Below, in pieces: positions 56,569-64,000 of a stretch of 64,000 nt of DNA; positions within the stretch are counted from its first letter, which is position 1; the number at the start of each line of letters is the position of its first letter. Where the stretch lies: positions 59,471 to 123,470 of the forward strand of contig DATEAT010000129.1 of assembly GCA_035288225.1 (NCBI GenBank), given 5' to 3'. Position numbers and translations under genes: made by a program. The stretch comes from RBG-16-64-43 sp035288225. Its GTDB lineage: Bacteria > Chloroflexota > Anaerolineae > Anaerolineales > RBG-16-64-43. The notes under the pieces were generated by a model. It worked only from the letters and a program-made list of their open reading frames with translations, was not told the origin of the DNA and made no database searches.

Positions 56569-58033
56569 CGGCCCCTCGTTTCTCATCACGGTACGGGATG
56601 CTCACGGAAACCGTCGTGCCTTGTCCCGGGCTGGAGCGCAGCTCGAGATGTCCGCCCAGGAGCGACGTGCGTTCGCGCATCCCGAGCATCCCCCACGCCG
56701 GGCGATCGGGACGCGAGGCCTGGTCCACCTCGAACCCCACCCCGTCGTCCTCCACCTCCAGGCGCGCCTCGGTCTCCGAGAGGCGCACCCGCACCCAGAC
56801 ATGCCGCGCGCGGGCATGACGCACCACATTGGTGAGCGCCTCCTGCGCCACGCGGAACAACACCAGGTTCACCGGCTGCGGCAATTCCTGCCCCTCACCG
56901 CGTATTTCTAGATGCACCGGCAGGTTCGCTCGCTTGTTGATTTCGGCCGCGTACCAGCGCAGCGCGGCCGGCAAACCCAGGTCGTCGAGGTGCGACGGTC
57001 GCAGGTCCGCAATCAGGCGCTGCAATTCGTCGAGTGCGCGATCCACCAGCGCCTCAAGCTGACGCAGGTTGTTCTCGGCCTTCTGAGGATTTCCATGGAC
57101 GGCCGTGGCCACCCCGCGCAAGCCCAAGCCGATCGCGGTGAGCGCTTGACCGGTCTCATCGTGGAGGTCGCGGGCCACCCGCTGCCGTTCGGCCTCCTGC
57201 GCTTCGACCACCCGACGCAAGAGATCTCCGCGCAGGGCCTCGCGCCGCTGCGATTCCTCAAGGCGAGCCGATTGCAGCACGGCAATCTGGCGCTGGGTCT
57301 CCACCTCAAACGACCTCAAGAAACGGATGACGAAGAAAGAGGCCACGGCCGCGGTGAAGGCGCGAAAGAGTTGGATTGGGATGCCGAAGAGTTGCTGGAA
57401 GAGGACTGCGTTGATCACGTTTGAAGGGGGCAGCGGGCTGCTGAGCGTGAAGAGCTGCCCGACGGCGCCGTACCAGGCAAAGGCCACGGCGGCCCACAGG
57501 CTGTCGCGCCCGAACTGGGCCATCCCCGCCTGACGGAAGGTGCGCTGTTGAGCGATCAGGCCGGCCGAGGCCAGCAGGGCCGCAGGGATGCCAAGCACGT
57601 ATCGCGTCCAAACCTCCGCCACCGCCCACAGCTCTTGCTCGCCGCCGAACTGCCCGCGGAAGTAGAGCACGCCGAAGCCCCATACCGCGGTCATGATGAG
57701 CGGAATGAGCAGGCTCAGGCGTCGTATCCGGTCGCTACGCGAGAGGAGCGAGGCGCCAAACGCGCCCAGCGAGATGAACGAGAAGGCCAGCAGCGCGAGG
57801 CGCAAAGTCTCCCAGGCCAGCAAGGCGTAGCCTTGACCGGGCAGGTGGCCCATGACCTTGAACATGTCGAGCCATTCGTGGGCTGCGTGTATCAGGCCGA
57901 AGCCGGCCAGTGGGCGAAGCGCATGCCGCAGACGTGCCTCCGGGCCGCGGCTGACCTCCAGAATGATGAGCAGGCCCATACTGAAAAAGGCCAGCCCGTA
58001 GACGAAGAAGATGAACGCGAGAGTCGGATTCAT
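56543..58033 (-). CDS. Sensor histidine kinase with seven-helix membrane sensor
   Basis: 496 residues. The first 245 residues hold about seven membrane helices (from LAFIFFVYGLAFFSMGLLII), with few soluble residues, so the signal is probably sensed in or near the membrane. A coiled linker precedes HisKA_3 with the His near 287 in VARDLHDETGQAL, then a HATPase domain (ALTNVVRHA, DDGVGFEV, GMLGMRER). There are no heme motifs, unlike the other kinase. It pairs with the overlapping regulator gene. No obvious ribosome-binding site precedes the ATG. Confidence 0.9.
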   Translation of the reverse strand: MNPTLAFIFFVYGLAFFSMGLLIILEVSRGPEARLRHALRPLAGFGLIHAAHEWLDMFKVMGHLPGQGYALLAWETLRLALLAFSFISLGAFGASLLSRSDRIRRLSLLIPLIMTAVWGFGVLYFRGQFGGEQELWAVAEVWTRYVLGIPAALLASAGLIAQQRTFRQAGMAQFGRDSLWAAVAFAWYGAVGQLFTLSSPLPPSNVINAVLFQQLFGIPIQLFRAFTAAVASFFVIRFLRSFEVETQRQIAVLQSARLEESQRREALRGDLLRRVVEAQEAERQRVARDLHDETGQALTAIGLGLRGVATAVHGNPQKAENNLRQLEALVDRALDELQRLIADLRPSHLDDLGLPAALRWYAAEINKRANLPVHLEIRGEGQELPQPVNLVLFRVAQEALTNVVRHARARHVWVRVRLSETEARLEVEDDGVGFEVDQASRPDRPAWGMLGMRERTSLLGGHLELRSSPGQGTTVSVSIPYRDEKRGADGDPPAAH

Positions 58034-58151
58034 GGGAAGTTGGCGAGTCGTATGCTTGCTTGCAAGTCTAGCACCGCGCGTGGCATTTGACTACTATCAC
58101 AACGGGTAAGGGCCCAGCCACGGGGGGCCGCTCGGCTGGCCGTGGAGGTGT

Positions 58152-59216
58152 TTACGGGCCCGGGGTTGCGTTTGGGGCAGCTACCCGTTGCGATGCAAGC
58201 TGCCCGCATCCGGCTTCAATCTCGATCCCGCGCCGGACGCGCACCGTACAAGGCACGCCGCGCGCCTCGAGCGCGGTGCGGAACCCTTCGGCAGCATCGC
58301 GCGAGGTGGGCTGGCCGTCATAGCCGCGGGTGGGGTTGAGCGGGATCAGGTTGACGTGGCACAACAACCCGTGGCAGCGCTCGGCGAGTGTGCTGGCCTG
58401 CTCGGGCGTGTCGTTCACGCCGGCGATCAGCGCCCACTCGAAGGTCAAACGCCGGTGGGTGGTGCTTACGTAGTAGCGACACGCGTCGAAGAGCATGTCG
58501 AGCGGGTAGCGGCGGTTGATCGGTAGAAGCCGCGAACGCAGCTCGTCGGTGGCCGCATGCAGCGACACGGCCAGGTTGATTTGCCGGTGCTCATCGGCGA
58601 AGCGCCGGATGGCGGGCACCAGCCCGACGGTGGAGATCGTGATGCGGCGCGCGCCCATGGCAAAGCCGGCCGGGTCGGTCAAGCGGTCCATGGCGGCCAG
58701 CGTTGCAGCGTAATTCTGCATTGGTTCGCCCATGCCCATCACCACGATGTTGGTGATGCGCTGCGCGTGCTGGGCCAGATGCCGGGCGAGGAAGAGCACT
58801 TGGGCGACGATCTCCCCCGAGGTCAGGTTGCGGCTGAGGCCCATCTGGCCCGTGGCGCAGAAAACGCACCCCATGCCGCAGCCCGCCTGCGACGAGATGC
58901 ACACGGTTCGCCGGCGGTCGTAGTCCATCAGCACCGACTCGACCGTGGCGCCGTCGCGCAGGTCGAAGAGCAGCTTGAGCGTGCGCCCGTCCCGCGAGCG
59001 CCATTCGTGCGAAAGTTGCAGCGGAGCGAAGTTGAACGAGGCCAAGTGATGCACGAGCGCGGCCGGCAGGTCGCTCATCTCCGCCGGATCGGTCGCCAGC
59101 CGCCCGTAGAGATGCGACCACACTTGGCGCGCACGGAAGCTCGGCTCGCCCCGCTGCACCAGGTGCGATGCGAGTTCATCGAAGGTCAGATCGTGGATGA
59201 ACGGGGGAGGGGTCAT
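58152..59216 (-). CDS. rlmN: RlmN, dual-specificity 23S rRNA/tRNA adenine-C2 methyltransferase
   Basis: 354 residues. A radical-SAM enzyme methylating A2503 of 23S rRNA and A37 of tRNAs. The cluster Cys are C113, C117 and C120 (CGMGCVFC), with GMGEPMQNY, and the methyl-carrying Cys in GIEIEAGCGQL near the end. Complete. Last gene of the tig-clpP-HAD-rlmN run, 25 bases after the HAD gene. Confidence 0.95.
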   Translation of the reverse strand: MTPPPFIHDLTFDELASHLVQRGEPSFRARQVWSHLYGRLATDPAEMSDLPAALVHHLASFNFAPLQLSHEWRSRDGRTLKLLFDLRDGATVESVLMDYDRRRTVCISSQAGCGMGCVFCATGQMGLSRNLTSGEIVAQVLFLARHLAQHAQRITNIVVMGMGEPMQNYAATLAAMDRLTDPAGFAMGARRITISTVGLVPAIRRFADEHRQINLAVSLHAATDELRSRLLPINRRYPLDMLFDACRYYVSTTHRRLTFEWALIAGVNDTPEQASTLAERCHGLLCHVNLIPLNPTRGYDGQPTSRDAAEGFRTALEARGVPCTVRVRRGIEIEAGCGQLASQRVAAPNATPGP

Positions 59217-59241
59217 GGCCGCCGTCCGAAACGCGCCGGCC

Positions 59242-60075
59242 TCAGCCGAGCGCGGAACGCCAGGCCTGCGTGAGCTCGGGCAGGCCGGCGAACACCCAGC
59301 TCGGCGGGCAGGCGGCGCGCGCCGCCTCGTCGGCCGAGGATACCCCGCTCAAGACCAGGATGCTTGGCAGCCCGGCCCGATGCGCGCCAAGAATATCGGT
59401 TCCCAGGCGGTCGCCCATCGCGGCGGTCTCGCGCGGCGTCCGGCTCAGGCTGGCCAGCGCCATCTCGTATAGCAGCGGTTCGGGCTTGCCCACCACCGTC
59501 GGTTGTGCGCCGCTGGCCGCGCTCAGCGCCGCTAGGATTGCGCCGTTCCCGTGGGTGATGCCGCGTTCGGTTGGGAAGGTCATGTCGGCGTTGGTGGCCA
59601 CAAAGCGCGCGCCGCCGCGCAGCGAAATCGTTGCGTTGCCGAGCTTGGTCCAGTTCAGGCCGCGGTCCATGCTGCACACCACGATGTCCGCCGTCAGGTC
59701 CTCCTCGCCTACCACACGAAGGCCGGCGTCGCGGAGCGCCTGCTGGATGCCTTCTTCTCCGATGACATACACCTTGGCCCCCGGCGCCTCCCGACGCAAA
59801 TAGGCTGCCGTGGCCAGGGCCGAGGTCAGCACTTCTTCCACGGCAGCGTGCACCCCGAAGCCCGCCAGCTTGGCGACATAGGCAGCCGGGGTGAGGCTGG
59901 CGTTGTTGGTGGCAAGGCGGAAGAGGATGCCGCGTTCGCGCATGAAGGCGAAGAAGGCGGCCAGACCCGGCAAGGCGGTGTCGCCGCGCCACAAGACGCC
60001 GTCGATATCGATGATCAGGGCCTGGAGGTCGGCCAACGAGCGGGGGGCCTCCGGGCCCGGTGCGTTGCTTGTCAC
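59242..60075 (-). CDS. HAD-superfamily phosphatase, NagD/PGP-like
   Basis: 277 residues from a GTG at 60075. HAD motif I IIDIDGVLWRG, motif II TNNAS, C2 cap domain and motif IV MGDRLGTDILGA are clear; HGNGAI and VGKPEP are typical of the NagD/phosphoglycolate phosphatase group. Cytoplasmic phosphatase of small phosphorylated metabolites; the substrate is open. Nineteen bases after clpP. Confidence 0.88.
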   Translation of the reverse strand: MTSNAPGPEAPRSLADLQALIIDIDGVLWRGDTALPGLAAFFAFMRERGILFRLATNNASLTPAAYVAKLAGFGVHAAVEEVLTSALATAAYLRREAPGAKVYVIGEEGIQQALRDAGLRVVGEEDLTADIVVCSMDRGLNWTKLGNATISLRGGARFVATNADMTFPTERGITHGNGAILAALSAASGAQPTVVGKPEPLLYEMALASLSRTPRETAAMGDRLGTDILGAHRAGLPSILVLSGVSSADEAARAACPPSWVFAGLPELTQAWRSALG

Positions 60076-60094
60076 AAGGTTACCTGGGTCTCAG

Positions 60095-60718
60095 CTACTT
60101 CTTGGTCCGGTCGGGCTTGACGCTCTCTTCGAGGACCTTGTCGACCAAGCCAAACTGCATCGCCGCCTGGGCGTCCATGTAGTAGTCGCGCTCTGTGTCG
60201 CGTTCGATAACGTCCAGCGACTGGCCGGTGTGCTTGACGAGGATCTGGTTGAGCCGATCGCGCAAGCGAAGGATTTCCTTGGCCTGGATCTCGATGTCGG
60301 TGGCCTGGCCCTGCGCCCCGCCCAGCGGCTGGTGGACGTGGATGGTCGCATGGGGCAGCGCGTAGCGCGTCCCCTTGCTGCCCGCTGCCAGGAGTACCGT
60401 CCCGAAGGAGGCGGTCACGCCGACTGCATACGTGGCGATCGGGTTGGGGATCTGCTGCATCGTGTCGTAGATCGCGAGCCCCGCATAGATATGTCCGCCC
60501 GGCGAGTTGATCCACATTTGGATTTCGCGTTCCGGGTCCTCGCGGCTGAGATAGAGCAGCTGCGCTACAACCAGGTTGGCCACCTGATCATTGATGGCGC
60601 TTCCGAGGAAAACGATCCGCTCGTGCAGCAACAGTGAATAGATATCGTAGGCGCGCTCGCCCCGGCTGGTGCTTTCGATGACCATCGGGATAAGGGCGCT
60701 CGGTTCATGGTGGGTCAT
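60095..60718 (-). CDS. clpP: ATP-dependent Clp protease proteolytic subunit ClpP
   Basis: 207 residues from the ATG at 60718 (TTGGAGGACACC upstream). Catalytic triad candidates: Ser104 in VTASFGTVLLAAG, His129 in HVHQPLGG, and an Asp near 178 in ERDTERDYYM. INSPGGHIYAGLAIYDTM is typical. The usual GQAAS around the serine is changed to GVTAS, a small deviation. It lies 31 bases after tig, the common arrangement. clpX is not in the window. Confidence 0.94.
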   Translation of the reverse strand: MTHHEPSALIPMVIESTSRGERAYDIYSLLLHERIVFLGSAINDQVANLVVAQLLYLSREDPEREIQMWINSPGGHIYAGLAIYDTMQQIPNPIATYAVGVTASFGTVLLAAGSKGTRYALPHATIHVHQPLGGAQGQATDIEIQAKEILRLRDRLNQILVKHTGQSLDVIERDTERDYYMDAQAAMQFGLVDKVLEESVKPDRTKK

Positions 60719-60749
60719 GGTGTCCTCCAAGATGTCCTGCGTTGTCCGG

Positions 60750-62126
60750 CTAGGCGGCGGATGTCTCGCCCTTCTCGGCCGGGGTCGGGATGGGAGCCAG
60801 GTCGGGAGCGCGCCCTTGGCCGATCTCCGTGACACGCCGCACGGCCTTCTCGTTGAGCAAATCCTCCAGGAACAGGCGGCGCAGGGTGGGGTCTTTCAGC
60901 GCCTGCTGCGAGCGGGCGTCATCGCTGCCGCCCGGCATGCCGGCGAAGGTCTGGCGGAAGCGTTCGGCGATTTCCTCCTCCGACACCTGCAATCCCTCAC
61001 GATCGGCCAGCTCGCCCAGGAAGAGGCCGCGCACCAGGCGCTCACGCGCCTGTGGTTCGTATTCCTTCTCCAGCGCCTCGCGTCCGCCGGGGCGGGTCTT
61101 CAAATAAACCTCGAGCGTGGCGCCTTCGCGTTGCAGATTCGATTCGAGCGTGCGCAGCATGCGCTCGATTTCCTCCTGCACCAATACCTGCGGGAAACGC
61201 ACGCTGCCCCCGGCAACCATCTTGTCGAGCACTTCGCGCGCGTAACCCTGCTCGGCTTCGGTGCGCGCTTGCGCTTGCAGCGCCTCGCGCACCGCTACGC
61301 GCAGATCTTCGACAGTGGTCTTGTCGCTCACCGCGCGTACGATCTCCTCGCTCCATTCGGGCACACGGCGTTCCTTCACCGCCAGGCAGTTGAACTGCAT
61401 GTGGGCGGCTTTGGCGCGCAAGCGCTCTACCGGGAAGGTGTCGGGATAAGAGAAATCCACTTCGCGGGTCTCGCCGGCGCGGATTCCTTCTAGCTTCGGG
61501 CCGCAGCCGGGGAAGCGACCGCCCAGATTCTCGTTGAGTTCAACTTCCACTGCGCCGTCTTCGTCGCCCTTGCCGCCCACCGGAATCGACTCGGTTTTCC
61601 CATCGGCGGTGGCGAGGTTGGCGATGATCTTGGCCAAGAGGATGTCGCCCGCAGCGGCAGGGCGATCGACCGGGGCCAGCAGCCCCTGCGACTGGCGCAG
61701 GCTCTCCAGCACGCGTTCGACCTGTTCCTCCTCCACCGGCGGTTCCTCGAAGGGCATGCGCAGCTCTCGATAGGCACCGGGATCCACCTCCGGCGCCAGC
61801 GGCACCGAGAAGCGCATCACCAGCGGCTCACGCGAGACAACCTCTTCCAGTGTCCCGGCGCGCGCGGGCTCGATCGTGTGCTCGTCGAGCGCCTTTCGAT
61901 AGAGCTCAGGCCCGAGTATCTCGATCGCCTCGTCGAACACGGCTTGCTCACCGAACTGAGTCACCACTACGGCGTACGGGGCTTTGCCCTTGCGAAACCC
62001 TGGAATATTCGCGTGCTCCGCCAGGTGCCGCGCCGCGCGCTTCATCGCGCTTTCAATCGCCGTGGGTTCGGCTTCGATGGTCAGCGTTCCCAAGCACTCG
62101 CCTGTCTTTTCGAATTGAGTCGTCAT
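60750..62126 (-). CDS. tig: Trigger factor
   Basis: 458 residues. Ribosome-associated folding chaperone. The N-terminal ribosome-binding part has NIPGFRKGKAP. A FKBP-like prolyl isomerase domain spans about 150-240 (DGAVEVELNENLGGRFPGCG, ETREVDFSYPDTFPVE), and the C-terminal arms carry the FLEDLLNEKAV end. Slightly longer than the E. coli protein (432). GAAAGGATG in front of the ATG at 62126 acts as ribosome-binding site. Confidence 0.94.
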   Translation of the reverse strand: MTTQFEKTGECLGTLTIEAEPTAIESAMKRAARHLAEHANIPGFRKGKAPYAVVVTQFGEQAVFDEAIEILGPELYRKALDEHTIEPARAGTLEEVVSREPLVMRFSVPLAPEVDPGAYRELRMPFEEPPVEEEQVERVLESLRQSQGLLAPVDRPAAAGDILLAKIIANLATADGKTESIPVGGKGDEDGAVEVELNENLGGRFPGCGPKLEGIRAGETREVDFSYPDTFPVERLRAKAAHMQFNCLAVKERRVPEWSEEIVRAVSDKTTVEDLRVAVREALQAQARTEAEQGYAREVLDKMVAGGSVRFPQVLVQEEIERMLRTLESNLQREGATLEVYLKTRPGGREALEKEYEPQARERLVRGLFLGELADREGLQVSEEEIAERFRQTFAGMPGGSDDARSQQALKDPTLRRLFLEDLLNEKAVRRVTEIGQGRAPDLAPIPTPAEKGETSAA

Positions 62127-62184
62127 GCGTGCGCAGGCATCCTTTCAGGTAGCAAAATGCGCCGCCCGTGAAGGGCGGGGCGCA

Positions 62185-62269
62185 TGGTGGGGAAGGAGGG
62201 ACTTGAACCCTCACGCCTTGCGGCACATGATCCTAGGTCATGCCTGTCTGCCAATTCCAGCACTTCCCC
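62185..62269 (-). tRNA. tRNA-Leu (anticodon UAG), CCA encoded
   Basis: 85 bases. Acceptor GGGGAAG pairs with CTTCCCC; the anticodon stem CATGA/TCATG encloses CCTAGGA, anticodon TAG. The long variable arm TGCCGCAAGGCGT is of class II, and T-arm GAGGG TTCAAGT CCCTC is perfect. The discriminator A is followed by an encoded CCA. The base before the anticodon (position 33) is C, where U is nearly universal. It lies 58 bases upstream of tig in the same direction. Confidence 0.92.
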
Positions 62270-62344
62270 AACGAGCCCATTATAGCCTGCGGCTTCGACC
62301 TCTGACAAGGACATTTTACGCGCGGCCGCGTTAGATCTTCATAT

Positions 62345-62375
62345 GAGGGCCCAGCACGCCTTACGTTTGGCCGCG
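62345..62375 (+). repeat. Post-stop intergenic motif, copy 4
   Basis: GAGGGCCCAGCACGCCTTAC (18 of 20 match to copy 2), then GTTTGGCCGCG. This copy is not next to a stop codon on its strand; it precedes the SIS-domain gene by about 110 bases. Confidence 0.55.
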
Positions 62376-62483
62376 CACGAGCGCCCAGCGCACGTGTCCT
62401 GCCGGCGGATGACGCCCTCCGGATGTCACGCGTTCGCCACCACGCTCCGCCTCACAACGTGATATCCTGCGGCAAGGTGAAAC

Positions 62484-63524
62484 ATGCCAACAATCCTCGA
62501 GCAAGAAATCGCCGAACAGCCCGATGTTCTGGAAGGGTTTCTGGCCTTGGCCGGCGAACCCACGCGCCGCCTTGCCGCCGAGATCTCCCGGCGCGGGGTT
62601 TCGTATATCATGATCGCGGCGCGAGGATCCTCCGATAACGCGGCGCGCTATGCCCAGTACCTGTTCGGAGCTCGGAACCACTTGCCTGTGGCACTCGCCA
62701 CGCCCTCCTTGTACACGCTCTACGATTCGCCGCCGCGGCTTGAGGGCGCGCTGGTCATTGGCATCTCCCAATCTGGGCGCTCGCCGGACATCGTCAGTGT
62801 GATGGAGACGGCGCGCGCGCAGTCGCGCCCGTGCCTGGCCATCACCAACGACCCGGCCTCGCCGATGGCGCTGGCCGCAGATTGGATCGTCCCGCTGGCC
62901 ACGGGGGAAGAACGCGCCGTGGCGGCGACCAAAACCTACACCACCTCGCTCGGCGCATTGGCACTGCTTTCGGCCTCGCTGTCCGGAGACGCCGCCGCCC
63001 AGGCAGACCTCGCTCGCATCCCCGGCCAGATGCGCCTCGCCCTCAGCCAGGCGCAGGGCATGGGCCCACTCGTCGAACGATACCGTTACGCTGAAGGCAG
63101 CGCGGTGATCGGCCGCGGCTTCAATTACGGGACGGCCTTCGAAATTGCATTGAAGGTCAAAGAGCTGACCCGGCTGGTGATCGAACCCTACTCGTCGGCC
63201 GACTTTCTCCACGGCCCGATCTCGATTCTCGAACCCGGGTTTCCGCTCATTATCGTGGCGCCCACCGGGCGGACACTGCCCGACCTCGATCATCTAGCCG
63301 GTGAAGCCCTCCAGCGCGGGGCCGAGTTGATCGTCATCTCCGACGATTCCGATCTGCTCAAACGCGCACGCACACCTCTGCCTTTGCCTCGCAACACCCC
63401 GGAATGGCTTTCGCCTCTGGTGACCGTCTTGCCGGGCCAGTTGTTTGCCGCGCACTTGGCGCGCACCAAGGGATTCGACCTCGATCACCCTGTGGGGCTG
63501 AGCAAGGTAACCCAAACACGCTAG
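62484..63524 (+). CDS. SIS-domain sugar isomerase/deaminase (GlmS C-terminal/AgaS-like)
   Basis: 346 residues, AAGGTGAAAC before the ATG. Two SIS domains without the glutaminase part of GlmS. First SIS: MIAARGSSDNAARYAQYLF and GISQSGRSPDIV; then ATKTYTTSLGAL; second SIS: VIGRGFNYGTAFEIALKVKEL and EPYSSADFLHGP. This arrangement fits the glucosamine-6-phosphate deaminase (NagB-II) or AgaS group. The direction and exact sugar are not determined. Confidence 0.85.
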   Translation: MPTILEQEIAEQPDVLEGFLALAGEPTRRLAAEISRRGVSYIMIAARGSSDNAARYAQYLFGARNHLPVALATPSLYTLYDSPPRLEGALVIGISQSGRSPDIVSVMETARAQSRPCLAITNDPASPMALAADWIVPLATGEERAVAATKTYTTSLGALALLSASLSGDAAAQADLARIPGQMRLALSQAQGMGPLVERYRYAEGSAVIGRGFNYGTAFEIALKVKELTRLVIEPYSSADFLHGPISILEPGFPLIIVAPTGRTLPDLDHLAGEALQRGAELIVISDDSDLLKRARTPLPLPRNTPEWLSPLVTVLPGQLFAAHLARTKGFDLDHPVGLSKVTQTR

Positions 63525-63626
63525 CCGCTGCCCGTCCCGACCGTCAGGATTGCCCCCTCGCTCTCCTGTCGCGCTCCAACTGTGAATCATTCCGCTCCAT
63601 GCGCTTGCGGAATAGGATGGACCGAC

Positions 63627-63838
63627 GCTCACCCCCACCCCTTACCCCTTCCCCGGCGACCAAGAGTCTTGATGCGAGGGAGTCAATCCGGGGGACGGGC
63701 GAAGTTATCCTGCAAGGAGACGGGGGCCGAAGGCCCCCGTCTCCTTGATTTCCTCACCCCCTCTCCGCCACACACCGCAGGGCCGCCGACAGCCTCCCGG
63801 CCGAGACGGGGCAGGGGGTGAGGTGGGCGTTCCTCCGC
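63627..63838. repeat. Long multi-hairpin repeat, copy D
   Basis: Central 15-bp hairpin at 63714-63746 (AAGGAGACGGGGGCC, loop GAA). Compared with copies A and C, one pair is A-T in place of G-C and one G-C pair is missing from both arms. Ends CAGGGGGTGAGGTGGGCG. No gene between 63525 and 63917. Confidence 0.8.
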
Positions 63839-63853
63839 AACATGCTAGTCGCG

Positions 63854-63882
63854 TTGACACTCGACACGGCCGAACGTATCAT
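63854..63882 (+). promoter_or_regulatory. gyrA promoter, TTGACA-17-TATCAT
   Basis: Perfect -35 TTGACA (63854-63859), 17-base spacer, -10 TATCAT (63877-63882). Predicted start near 63889, about 29 bases before the ATG. Confidence 0.7.
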
Positions 63883-63917
63883 TGCCGAGCCGTGCTTCAA
63901 CCCGGCCTGAGGTGACT

Positions 63918-64000
63918 ATGGAACTCGGAACAATCCGCAAAGTCGACATCGACCGCGAGGTCCAGCAGGCGTATCTCGATTACGCCATGAGCGTCATCGT
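63918..64000 (+). CDS. gyrA: DNA gyrase/topoisomerase IV subunit A (5' end only)
   Basis: First 27 residues, ATG at 63918 with GAGGTGA in front. Reads MELGTIRKVDIDREVQQAYL then DYAMSVIV, the conserved start of GyrA/ParC. GyrA is the likely choice, since most genomes of this type have one gyrase A, but ParC cannot be excluded from so few residues. Confidence 0.85.
   Translation, partial: MELGTIRKVDIDREVQQAYLDYAMSVI

Overview
The window is 64 kb of high-G+C chromosomal DNA, almost entirely protein coding, from what I infer to be a member of the Chloroflexota, probably Anaerolineae. The reasons are family-level: a polytopic Agl23-like glycosyltransferase fused to NHL repeats, a membrane-anchored YvcK, secreted proteins with Thr/Pro-rich linkers, transmembrane Ser/Thr kinases, archaeal-type phosphoglycerate mutase, and no outer-membrane genes. 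There is no rRNA, CRISPR array, prophage or intact insertion sequence. One tRNA (Leu, UAG) is present. Both ends cut genes: an M23 peptidase at the left and gyrA at the right.

Layout. 1-3.5 kb: secreted peptidase, beta-propeller lipoprotein and a small protein, with a palindromic repeat array between. 3.6-8.8 kb: fdhD, a bifunctional-nuclease-family protein, then a replication module of dnaB, a DnaD-like protein and a helicase-loader-like protein with two AAA+ domains. 9.5-17.9 kb: central carbon genes apgM, yvcK, gap, pgk, a Ser/Thr kinase, tpiA and a membrane HExxH protein. 18.3-22.1 kb: MFS transporter and an A+T-richer segment with two membrane proteins and a duplicated gene fragment. 22.1-32.6 kb: mnmA, cysteine desulfurase, eno, zinc-ribbon and SH3 proteins, M20 peptidase, DUF1385 protein, pckA and an aminotransferase. 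33.4-39.2 kb: a seven-gene minus-strand run (two lipoproteins, UDP-glucuronate-decarboxylase-like enzyme, GtrA, small YVGW protein, thioesterase, BchI-like ATPase). 39.2-44 kb: scpB, pseudouridine synthase and the Agl23-NHL fusion.

44-58 kb is a redox region: a cytochrome b561-cytochrome c fusion, a nonaheme cytochrome, a histidine kinase with two c-type heme motifs in its sensor loop, its response regulator, a degenerate receiver, a decaheme lipoprotein built from two pentaheme modules, an NrfD-type quinol membrane subunit, a Tat-exported four-cluster ferredoxin, an octaheme cytochrome, two small membrane proteins and a second kinase/regulator pair. Thirty CxxCH motifs lie in about 11 kb. 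I infer a quinone-linked, possibly extracellular, electron-transfer system under redox control; substrate and direction are unknown. 58-64 kb: rlmN, HAD phosphatase, clpP and tig in one run, tRNA-Leu, a SIS-domain sugar isomerase/deaminase and gyrA.

The gaps are not empty. Three dispersed repeat families occupy most of the larger intergenic stretches: REP-like palindromes in tandem units, a long multi-hairpin element whose strongest stem shows a compensatory base-pair change between copies, and a roughly 31-base motif placed just after stop codons at three of its four sites. Several promoters read well, including a minus-strand promoter that predicts a leaderless GTG-started mRNA for the cysteine desulfurase and a symmetric -10 shared by two divergent genes.
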